This document shows positions 27,133-33,784 of a DNA stretch of 64,000 nt, in pieces. The position numbers and the translations under genes are program-made. Source of the stretch: Ruminococcaceae bacterium BL-4 (GTDB taxonomy: Bacteria > Bacillota > Clostridia > Oscillospirales > Acutalibacteraceae); contig LR778134.1 in the NCBI GenBank assembly GCA_902809935.1, positions 2,271,858 through 2,335,857 on the forward strand, given 5' to 3'. A model generated the notes under the pieces. It made no database searches. It worked only from the letters and a program-made list of their open reading frames with translations, and was not told where the DNA came from. Within the stretch, counting starts at the first letter, position 1. Each line of letters opens with the position of its first letter.

Positions 27133-27378
27133 AATCAGGTCTCCTTTCATTGACTTTTTTAAGTCATTTTGTTCCTGACAGTTTTAAGTATATGCTTTTA
27201 AGTCGCTCCGTATGGAAACAGAGCGTTGAATTTTGATTAACATTTTGTAAAAATTTTTTCATCTCCTTTTCTTGTTTGCAGTTTTATTATATCATTATCG
27301 TTTACATAATTCAATATAGTCAAATCAAGTTTCATAAAAAATTAATATTTTTGTCATACATTTTAGTCTATTTAAGAA

Positions 27379-27414
27379 TAAAAAATACCGTGAAGCGAAA
27401 ATCACGCTTCACGG
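27379..27414 (-). terminator. Terminator after the spoIIQ-like gene
   Basis: CCGTGAAGCG and CGCTTCACGG pair around a 7-base loop, followed on the minus strand by TATTTTTTATT. Confidence 0.85.
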
Positions 27415-27439
27415 CTGCTCCTTAACAAGGACGAGAGCT

Positions 27440-28132
27440 TCAGGAAAATAAAGTTTGAGGGTCTACAAAAGTACCGTCTTTCTGCACCTCAAAATGCAGA
27501 TGAGTCTCTTCTTCCGCTTCTGCAGGAACAGCTCCAAGCCGGCCCAATTCCTGCCCGGCTTTTACCTGATCCCCCTGCTTAACGGATGCACCGGACAACC
27601 CTGCATAAATGGTTGTCAGACCACCCTGATGAGAAACAGTAACAACTGTTCCGTAAAGCGGATCGTCTTCAATTGCAGAAACCGAACCGTCAGCTGCTGC
27701 ACCAACAGAAACACCTTCGTCTGCCGCAATATCGATTCCGGTATGTGCCCGCCAGTCTCCCAGTGACTCATAATAAACTGGAGATTCACTAAACGCCGTA
27801 ATGATATCACCCTGTATCGGTCTATTTAGCTGCGTAACTGCCGCCTCAGCAGGAACGATGCTAACGGTCTCTTCCTCAGATACTACAGACGATGTTTCGG
27901 TTTCTGAAGGAACTTCTGGAACAAGTGCCGATGTACTCGACACCATGACGCCGCTGACTGTATTTGCTGCATTCTGCGCTGCACTGGCAGTATTGTCGGC
28001 ATAATGTACCATGCTGTCATAAGTGGTCCATCCCGCCACCGCGACCGCCGCCAGGCAGAGTCCCAAAGCAACATAAAAGCTGCGCCCCGGTTTTCCACCA
28101 TTGTCTTTGTTCACAAGATGCAAATTGCTCAA
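27440..28132 (-). CDS. spoIIQ: SpoIIQ-like M23-domain membrane protein
   Basis: About 230 residues. One N-terminal membrane segment (FYVALGLCLAAVAVAGW), a Ser/Val/Glu-rich linker, then a LytM/M23 domain with both zinc motifs intact: HTGIDIAAD (HxxxD) and THLHFEV (HxH). B. subtilis SpoIIQ has lost part of this site, clostridial SpoIIQ keeps it; SpoIIQ sits in the forespore membrane and pairs with SpoIIIAH during engulfment. The start is probably the TTG at 28132, eight bases after GGAGG; a GTG at 28141 is too close. Proximity to spoIIID and a forespore-like promoter support this over a plain cell-wall endopeptidase. Confidence 0.78.
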   Translation of the reverse strand: MSNLHLVNKDNGGKPGRSFYVALGLCLAAVAVAGWTTYDSMVHYADNTASAAQNAANTVSGVMVSSTSALVPEVPSETETSSVVSEEETVSIVPAEAAVTQLNRPIQGDIITAFSESPVYYESLGDWRAHTGIDIAADEGVSVGAAADGSVSAIEDDPLYGTVVTVSHQGGLTTIYAGLSGASVKQGDQVKAGQELGRLGAVPAEAEEETHLHFEVQKDGTFVDPQTLFS

Positions 28133-28150
28133 ATCTGCCACCTCCGAACA

Positions 28151-28180
28151 TAGTATGGATCCAAAATTGGCATTTTATGC
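28151..28180 (-). promoter_or_regulatory. Forespore (sigma-F/sigma-G-like) promoter of the spoIIQ-like gene
   Basis: On the minus strand GCATA (28176-28180), an 18-base spacer and CATACTA (28151-28157) match the forespore promoter consensus. It starts right after the small RNA terminator. The predicted 5' end falls almost on the ribosome site (28141-28145), an unusually short leader, so the exact start needs mapping. Confidence 0.5.
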
Positions 28181-28294
28181 AAAGAAAAAGAGGCCAAGCA
28201 AAAAAGCTTGACCTCTTTTCTTAAGCTTGAGGGGTAAATTGAGGAGGGTAGAACATGCATCAAAAAAACGGTGCGGCTCCGTTTTCTTGATTTC
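28180..28294 (-). ncRNA. Candidate trans-acting small RNA with two anti-Shine-Dalgarno segments
   Basis: About 115 nt. In 5' to 3' order on the minus strand: a 13-bp hairpin with 7-base loop (28259-28291), a single-stranded stretch holding UACCCUCCUC (complement of 28241-28250) and ACCCCUC (complement of 28229-28235), and a 13-bp Rho-independent terminator with a 6-base loop (28187-28218) followed by UUCUUU. In each stem the one imperfect pair is G-U on this strand but A-C on the other, so the RNA comes from the minus strand. C-rich unpaired segments of this kind pair with ribosome-binding sites in RsaE/RoxS-type sRNAs of Firmicutes; similarity to any known family is not claimed. Confidence 0.65.
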
Positions 28295-28300
28295 TTTTAT

Positions 28301-28346
28301 AGTATACCTACATCATCCATAAATGTTGTTAATTATTTATGAACAA
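28301..28346 (-). promoter_or_regulatory. Possible promoter and dyad upstream of the small RNA
   Basis: The -10-like TATACT lies at 28301-28306 (minus strand). The -35 is weak (ACAACA at 17-bp or TTAACA at 20-bp spacing). An imperfect dyad, TTGTTAAT-N5-ATGAACAA (28326-28346), covers the -35 region and could be an operator. Confidence 0.4.
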
Positions 28347-28368
28347 TATATTAATTCTGCACATATAT

Positions 28369-28408
28369 CAAACGAACGTTTGTGTTCTGTCGAAAAGCAT
28401 GATATAAT
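28369..28408 (+). promoter_or_regulatory. lexA promoter with overlapping LexA operator
   Basis: A perfect dyad CAAACG-AA-CGTTTG (28369-28382), of the form AAACN4GTTT, overlaps a -35-like TTGTGT (28380-28385). After 17 bases comes TATAAT (28403-28408) with an extended TGn. The arrangement fits autorepression by LexA. The core is close to the GAACN4GTT(C/T) box of Gram-positive SOS genes. Confidence 0.7.
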
Positions 28409-28435
28409 GGCAATAGAAACAAAGGAGGGGTCCTC

Positions 28436-29020
28436 ATGCTGACTAAAAGCCAACAAAAGGTTTATGATTATTTAAAGAAAAGGACACAAAGCGGACTTCC
28501 GCCTACGGTACGTGAAATCTGCATTGCAACAGGACTTAAGTCCACTTCCAGCGTTCATGCACATTTAAAGACATTGGAAAGATTAGGGCTTATCACCCGA
28601 GACGCCGGTCTTAACCGCGCAATTCATATGGCGGGAGAAACACCCGCGATTCAGGTCCCAATTATTGGCCGTGTCGCTGCAGGGCAACCAATTCTTGCCG
28701 TACAGGAAAACGAAGGCTATATTTCCTACTCTCCCAAGAACAAAAGCGGCGAATATTTTGCACTGAATGTCCACGGAGAAAGCATGATCAATGCAGGAAT
28801 CTTAGACGGGGATATCGTCATCGCAGTGCAGACGCCAACAGCTTCTGATGGAGAAATTGTTGTTGCACTGATTGAAGACGAAGCGACCGTAAAACGCTTT
28901 TTCAAAGAAAAGGATCGTGTGCGGCTGCAGCCTGAAAATCCTGATTTTTCCCCAATTTATTCAAAGGAAGTCCGAATTTTGGGCCGCGTAGTTGCAGACT
29001 ACCGTTATTATGAACCATAA
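28436..29020 (+). CDS. lexA: SOS repressor LexA
   Basis: 194 residues. N-terminal winged HTH (LPPTVREICIATGLKSTSSVHAHLKTL), the A82-G83 autocleavage site in GRVAAGQPI, and the catalytic dyad S116 (HGESMINAGILDGD) and K153 (DEATVKRFF). It represses DNA-damage genes until RecA filaments trigger self-cleavage. GGAGGGG lies 6 bases before the ATG. Its own promoter carries a LexA-type dyad. Confidence 0.97.
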   Translation: MLTKSQQKVYDYLKKRTQSGLPPTVREICIATGLKSTSSVHAHLKTLERLGLITRDAGLNRAIHMAGETPAIQVPIIGRVAAGQPILAVQENEGYISYSPKNKSGEYFALNVHGESMINAGILDGDIVIAVQTPTASDGEIVVALIEDEATVKRFFKEKDRVRLQPENPDFSPIYSKEVRILGRVVADYRYYEP

Positions 29021-29030
29021 AATTTTTTAA

Positions 29031-29067
29031 ATCCTGTATCATAAAAAATGATACAGGATTTTTTTAT
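29031..29067. terminator. Bidirectional terminator between lexA and mtnN
   Basis: ATCCTGTATCAT and ATGATACAGGAT pair around five A, followed by TTTTTTT on the plus strand and a similar T-rich run on the minus strand. Confidence 0.88.
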
Positions 29068-29079
29068 TAAACCCCAATT

Positions 29080-29787
29080 TTAAGAATGATAAAGTCCTTG
29101 TAAAGCTGGCAAAAGCTTTGGCAAAAGTTGAAACATTCTATTTGCAGCCATACGTGCAAACATTGGGAACGCCATAACAGCCTTTTGGTCTGCACTGTCT
29201 GAAATTGCCCGCAAAACCAAAAAATCTATTTTTCCATTCCAGCAAATCTGTGCGACCGCCCCACCTTCCATCTCACAGGCAACTGCATCAAACTGCTGAC
29301 AAATTTTTTTGCGCAGTTCCCCATCTGCCACAAATTGATCTCCTGTCGCAATAATCCCACAATGAACCGGAGAAGGATAAAACTGAGAAGAAACACTCAC
29401 CGCTGTTTTAAAAACTTTTTCTGACGTTTCCAGATAGATCAAATTTGGGCCACTTAAAAATCCAGGCGGATCTCCTGCAGCCGTTGTATCCATATCATGC
29501 TGCACCAACTTTTGAGCAATCACTAAATCGCCGATCTGAATTCCTTCTCCAATTCCACCGGCAACTCCTATATTGATCACCAACTGCGGGTGGTACTCGA
29601 GCAGCATTGTCTGTGCACAGGCCGCCGCCGCAACCTTTCCGACTCCGCAGCGTGCCAGCACACATGGAACGTTTTCTATCGTTCCCTGATCATAATGAAT
29701 CCCTAAAATCGTAGTCGTATGAATATTTTTCATCTCCGAGCGAATTTCTTGAACTTCCAGCTCCATCGCTCCAATAATTCCAATCAC
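29080..29787 (-). CDS. mtnN: 5'-Methylthioadenosine/S-adenosylhomocysteine nucleosidase
   Basis: 235 residues. VIGIIGAMELEVQEI opens the protein; VINIGVAGGI, the substrate segment CEMEGGAVAQICW (Met-Glu pair of the PNP fold) and LRAISDSAD with the catalytic Asp complete the family pattern. It cleaves adenine from MTA and SAH, recycling by-products of methylation and polyamine synthesis. Translation starts at the GTG at 29787, seven bases after AGGAGG; the frame to 29829 has no ribosome site. Confidence 0.94.
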   Translation of the reverse strand: MIGIIGAMELEVQEIRSEMKNIHTTTILGIHYDQGTIENVPCVLARCGVGKVAAAACAQTMLLEYHPQLVINIGVAGGIGEGIQIGDLVIAQKLVQHDMDTTAAGDPPGFLSGPNLIYLETSEKVFKTAVSVSSQFYPSPVHCGIIATGDQFVADGELRKKICQQFDAVACEMEGGAVAQICWNGKIDFLVLRAISDSADQKAVMAFPMFARMAANRMFQLLPKLLPALQGLYHS

Positions 29788-29864
29788 AGATTTTCCTCCT
29801 AAAATAGATACCATCAGTATAATAGACACCTTTTAAAAAATCAACGCGGAAAGCTTTATTATAA

Positions 29865-31451
29865 CTAATTTTTGTACGTTTTCAGCCCCTGTCTGACATC
29901 TTCACACAAAAGTCCATTTTTGATTTTTCCATTCATAATCCGCGCCGCATTTGTCGTATAAAGCGCATTGGCAGCAAAGAAAGTACGAGTCGGCGCGCTG
30001 GATACAATCCGCCCCCCGAAAAGGAGACTGCATTCATCACAAAAACGAGCTGCAAATTCTACATCATGAGTAGTCAGCAAAACGGTTCCACCCTGCTGAC
30101 GATAACAATCAAGCAGTTCTGCTAAAAGTTTTTTATTCCATGGATCAAGCCCTTTTGTCGGCTCATCTAAAAGCAACAGATCCGGTTGTATACCAAGAAC
30201 CAGAGCAATGCCCAACCGCTGCTGTTCTCCCCCGCTCAAATCATAGGGGTGACGCTCAAAAAGCGGCTTCAGCCCCATCTTCAATCCCAACTCTAATGCA
30301 CCGTTTTGTGAAAGGAGCTCTTCCTTTACGGTATCCCGACTAAACATTGCCTTTGGTTCCTGCCACAAAAAAGCAGTTCGAGGTTTCGGGCATTTCCATT
30401 TTATACTCCCCCTCTGCGGAAAAAGTTCTCCGGAAAGCAGCTGAAACAAAGTGCTTTTCCCTGCACCGTTTCCTCCGAGAAGAGCATGAATTGTCCCACT
30501 ATGCAGCAAAAAATGAACCCCGCGCAGCACAAACGGCAATTCTTTTCGATAACGAAACCAGATATCCTTACAGGAAAAAATCGAATTTGTTTTTGAATAA
30601 GTCGGCAGTTTAATTTCTCCTTCCGGAAAATTCTGCAAAAGCACTCTGCCCTCCCGCACAGTCAACGGTATTTTCTCATCTAAAGCACCATTTTGAGAGG
30701 CTATTCTGGAAGCCGCCGGCATTGCCTCCCAAAACGGATGAGAGGGATTTGCCATAATATTTCGTACAAATTCTTTTGGTGGCAGGGGCATATGAAGTGC
30801 TCCCTCTTCCATCAAACAAACCTGATCACAAATTGGCAGTAAGTCCTCCATACGATGCTCGCTGACCATCACTGCAATTCCCATTTCGCGGTTGACTCTT
30901 AAAAGCAGCTCCAGAAAATGTTTCGCTGCAACCGGATCAAGCTGAGCTGTCGGTTCATCTAGCAAAAGCAGCTTTGGACGCATCGCAAGAATTGCGGCCA
31001 AATTTAAAAGCTGTTTTTCCCCGCCGCTGATCTCATTGACCGATTTTTGAATCAGATGGTCAATGCCCAAAAATAAAGCGGTTTCCGCCACTCGCTGCCG
31101 AATTTCAGCCGAGGGCAATCCTAAGTTCTCCAAGCCAAAAGATAATTCATGAGAAACCGTATCCGTCACGATTTGATTTTCCGGATCTTGAAAAACAAAG
31201 CCTATCTCAGAGGCAGTCTGATCGGTATCAAAATTTTTGGAAAGTTTAAAAGTCCGTTCTCCCTCTATTACTCCATGCGGCGTAATTTGAGGCTTTAAAC
31301 TGCGCAAAAGCGTACTCTTTCCACAACCGGAAGCACCGCAGAGCAAAAAGAATTCGCCGCTCTTAATGGTCAGCGTCACATCTCGGACCGCTGGAGACAA
31401 CTGCTTTGGATAATAAAATGAAAAATGAGAAAGTTTGACCAATTCATTCAT
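29865..31451 (-). CDS. ecfA: Energy-coupling factor transporter ATPase, two fused ABC domains
   Basis: 528 residues carrying two complete ABC ATPase domains in one chain: Walker A CGASGCGKST and signature ISGGEKQ in the first half; Walker A GGNGAGKST and signature LSGGEQQ in the second; LLLLDEPT in both. They drive an ECF vitamin transporter. In many Firmicutes EcfA1 and EcfA2 are separate, so this is the fused YkoD-like form. Overlaps ecfT by 8 bases; last gene of the cobalamin-riboswitch operon. Confidence 0.93.
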   Translation of the reverse strand: MNELVKLSHFSFYYPKQLSPAVRDVTLTIKSGEFFLLCGASGCGKSTLLRSLKPQITPHGVIEGERTFKLSKNFDTDQTASEIGFVFQDPENQIVTDTVSHELSFGLENLGLPSAEIRQRVAETALFLGIDHLIQKSVNEISGGEKQLLNLAAILAMRPKLLLLDEPTAQLDPVAAKHFLELLLRVNREMGIAVMVSEHRMEDLLPICDQVCLMEEGALHMPLPPKEFVRNIMANPSHPFWEAMPAASRIASQNGALDEKIPLTVREGRVLLQNFPEGEIKLPTYSKTNSIFSCKDIWFRYRKELPFVLRGVHFLLHSGTIHALLGGNGAGKSTLFQLLSGELFPQRGSIKWKCPKPRTAFLWQEPKAMFSRDTVKEELLSQNGALELGLKMGLKPLFERHPYDLSGGEQQRLGIALVLGIQPDLLLLDEPTKGLDPWNKKLLAELLDCYRQQGGTVLLTTHDVEFAARFCDECSLLFGGRIVSSAPTRTFFAANALYTTNAARIMNGKIKNGLLCEDVRQGLKTYKN

Positions 31452-32355
31452 AGGATCTTTTCCTTCTGTCCTGAATTTTTTTCTGCGCCCAAAAGAGCCG
31501 AACTTCTGAGATTTTCTCCCATAAAGCCGGAAGAATCAAAAAAACGAAGTAAAAAGCAACTAAAATAATGGACCAAATATCCACAGAAAAATGGAGTCCT
31601 GGAAAATACTGCATCACAGAATTCTTCCCAAAAATTGCAAAGGCAGAAAGAAAAGTAAAAATCAAAAAAACAATCAGCCAGAAAAAATCTTTTCCGGTAA
31701 ACGAATACTCTTCTCCGCAAGTTCGCTCCACGGTTCCATAACCGCGCGCTTTCATCGAATCGGCCGTATCAAGACCGCATTCCATCGACCATTCGAGCAG
31801 GCAGGAAATATGGCGCATTCCATTTTTAATTTTATCCCCAAAGCGGTTGGACGTGGATTCCAAACTATGCCGCGCCTGACGGATACAGCGAATTCGTTCT
31901 TCTGTTTCGGGAAAAAGCCTCAGTGTCATACATAAAAGGAGTGCAAGATTTGGAAATCTTCGTCCAAAAAGATACAAGAATTTCTGCGTCGTCAAAAGGA
32001 CATTCATGCAGCGAAACCACATTAGAACCGTTAAAAGCATAACCCCACTGCAAAGTCCATAAAGGAACGATTCCAGCGTGATTGCAGAATCAAAGAAACG
32101 ACACAGAATCGTTTTTCCGCGATGATTAAAAAGCACATTAAAAGCAGCAAAAGCAAAAGCCACCGGAAGGCCCTCTATAAAAATGTGCAAAGCCCTTTTT
32201 ACACCAAAATAAAAAGAATATGACAGCAGTGCTGCCACCAGGCTAGTTCCAAGGTAAAGCGGATTTAGACTGCACATTGCAAAGACAGTCGTTATTAGAG
32301 AATAAAAGAAAAGCAAACCGGGATACAGTGTAGAAAAAATGGGTTCTTCTTTCAT
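31444..32355 (-). CDS. ecfT: ECF transporter transmembrane (T) component
   Basis: 303 residues with about five to six membrane segments. The cytoplasmic coupling motif MKARGYG (the Ala-Arg-Gly motif that docks onto EcfA) is visible near the middle. It scaffolds the S component on the ATPases. The frame continues upstream to 32691 but AGGAGG before the ATG at 32355 and the 4-base overlap with the S gene (ATGA) fix the start. Confidence 0.9.
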   Translation of the reverse strand: MKEEPIFSTLYPGLLFFYSLITTVFAMCSLNPLYLGTSLVAALLSYSFYFGVKRALHIFIEGLPVAFAFAAFNVLFNHRGKTILCRFFDSAITLESFLYGLCSGVMLLTVLMWFRCMNVLLTTQKFLYLFGRRFPNLALLLCMTLRLFPETEERIRCIRQARHSLESTSNRFGDKIKNGMRHISCLLEWSMECGLDTADSMKARGYGTVERTCGEEYSFTGKDFFWLIVFLIFTFLSAFAIFGKNSVMQYFPGLHFSVDIWSIILVAFYFVFLILPALWEKISEVRLFWAQKKIQDRRKRSYE

Positions 32356-33059
32356 TTTTCTTTTACCTCCGGTCCAATCCCATATTTTTCCCGAATCCGA
32401 TATAATTTTTTGCCCCATGGCTTTTCCAAAAGCAAAAGGAACAACACAGTAGATATCCCGTGAACTACATCCATCCACGCGCTGGAAGCAAAAGCTGCTA
32501 AAAAAGCGGCAAGATTCAGAGGGCGGATAAATCCAAGGACATACCACAAATCCATAAACCATCCAAAAAGAATTCCGCTGATAAATCCAAAAAGAAGCAA
32601 AAAAAAGCGTTTTCGAAAAAGGCCTGCTCGGTAAAGCAGGCCTCCCAAAAAGCCAATCATCCCCCACGCATACATTTGCCATGGAGTCCATGGTCCCTGC
32701 CCTAAAAGCAGATTACTCGAAAGTGCCGTCAAAGCACCAGTTAAAAATCCGGCATCTTGGCCGAACGCAATCGCCGTGATCAGAATAATTGCACTTGCAG
32801 GCTGAAAACTTGGAATCGCCGAAAAAAGGGTTCTTCCCAAAGCCGCAATTACACTCATCACTGCAATCGGAACCAAATCTCTCGGACGCGGTTTCTTATT
32901 TTCAAACGATAAAAGAAAAGGCGTCAGCGCCAACCCCACGCACAAAAGACTGAGCGCAGCAGCAGCTTCCGCCTCTAAAAACGCCGAACCCACTAACGCT
33001 ATTGGCAGCAAAATAACGGCCGCTGCCTCAAAAATACGTAAAAGGGAAGCTCGTTTCAT
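32352..33059 (-). CDS. ECF transporter substrate-binding (S) component, probably for cobalamin
   Basis: 235 residues with about six membrane segments (LLRIFEAAAVILLPIALVGSAF … LAALGRTLF … GQDAGFLTGALTALSSNLLLGQGPWTPWQMYAWGMIGFLGG). The GPWTPWQMYAWG block is typical of ECF S components. Specificity for B12 is inferred from the riboswitch and DUF4430 neighbours, as with CbrT-type proteins; the sequence alone does not prove it. Confidence 0.82.
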   Translation of the reverse strand: MKRASLLRIFEAAAVILLPIALVGSAFLEAEAAAALSLLCVGLALTPFLLSFENKKPRPRDLVPIAVMSVIAALGRTLFSAIPSFQPASAIILITAIAFGQDAGFLTGALTALSSNLLLGQGPWTPWQMYAWGMIGFLGGLLYRAGLFRKRFFLLLFGFISGILFGWFMDLWYVLGFIRPLNLAAFLAAFASSAWMDVVHGISTVLFLLLLEKPWGKKLYRIREKYGIGPEVKEK

Positions 33060-33078
33060 GTTTTAAATTCAATCCTTT

Positions 33079-33780
33079 TTAGCCAATTCCATATCCTACA
33101 TCTTTCCCCATGTTACAGGTATAAATAAAGAGCACAGAATCACCGTTATTGAGAGCGTAACTGCCGCAGCCCACATTGGGAGCATGACCGTTAACTGCAT
33201 AAAGCCATCCACTCATGGAACCGCAGTCTTTCTCATATAGATTACCAATCCCCGCAACATAGCCTCCCGAAACATCCGCAGAAATGCCGGAAGCCCTCAG
33301 TGCATCCAGAGCCGTAGCACCGGGACTTAATGTCACAGAGGAAGAAAAGGCCGGCCCACTTTTTCCTTTTGCTGCAGCGGTAGAGGAATCAATGGTAAAA
33401 GAAACTATAATCTGCTGTGCTGGAACATCATGATTTTCCTGCGTCTGTGTCTTACTGGCACCAGACTCATTATTTCCGACTTTTGCTGCTCCTCCGTTTG
33501 GAGAAATTGCCTGCCCCTTTTCTTTTTGTTCAGGCACCATACTCTCATTCTTCTGAGTCTCCCCAGAAGAAACCGGTACCTCATCGGAAGAAGGTTCTTC
33601 TGATACCACTCCCGGCATCAATTCCGATGGAATAGATCCCTGCTGCAGTTCTTCCGAAGAAACCTGTGAAGATGTCACATCAGAAGAGACTTGAGACGCC
33701 GCTATTTTCTCCTTAGAACAGCCTGAAAAAAGAAGGATGCTTAAAAAACAAACAATAAAAACGCCAAAACGACTTTTCAA
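33079..33780 (-). CDS. DUF4430 lipoprotein, putative extracellular cobalamin-binding protein
   Basis: 233 residues. A lipoprotein signal ends in LLFSGC with Cys21; then a Ser/Glu/Gln-rich linker (about 25-120) and a DUF4430 domain of about 110 residues (FTIDSSTAAAK … SVTLSPGATALDALRASG … GYVAGIGNLYEKDCGSMSGWLYAVNG … NNGDSVLFIYT). The domain resembles the C-terminal beta domain of intrinsic factor and transcobalamin, which caps B12. It would sit on the outer face of the membrane next to the S component. B12 binding is inferred from the operon. Confidence 0.82.
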   Translation of the reverse strand: MKSRFGVFIVCFLSILLFSGCSKEKIAASQVSSDVTSSQVSSEELQQGSIPSELMPGVVSEEPSSDEVPVSSGETQKNESMVPEQKEKGQAISPNGGAAKVGNNESGASKTQTQENHDVPAQQIIVSFTIDSSTAAAKGKSGPAFSSSVTLSPGATALDALRASGISADVSGGYVAGIGNLYEKDCGSMSGWLYAVNGHAPNVGCGSYALNNGDSVLFIYTCNMGKDVGYGIG

Positions 33781-33784
33781 ACTT

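Noticed and set aside
27186..27230. Repeats of TTTTAAGT and a small hairpin upstream of the Usp-like gene, considered as riboswitch
   Set aside because: No match to c-di-AMP, c-di-GMP or other aptamer consensus that I could recognise.
31448..31720. Alternative minus-strand frame within ecfT
   Set aside because: Shadow of ecfT, no ribosome site or domain.
32356..32691. 112-residue upstream extension of ecfT
   Set aside because: It lies inside the S-component gene in another frame; the ribosome site is at 32355.
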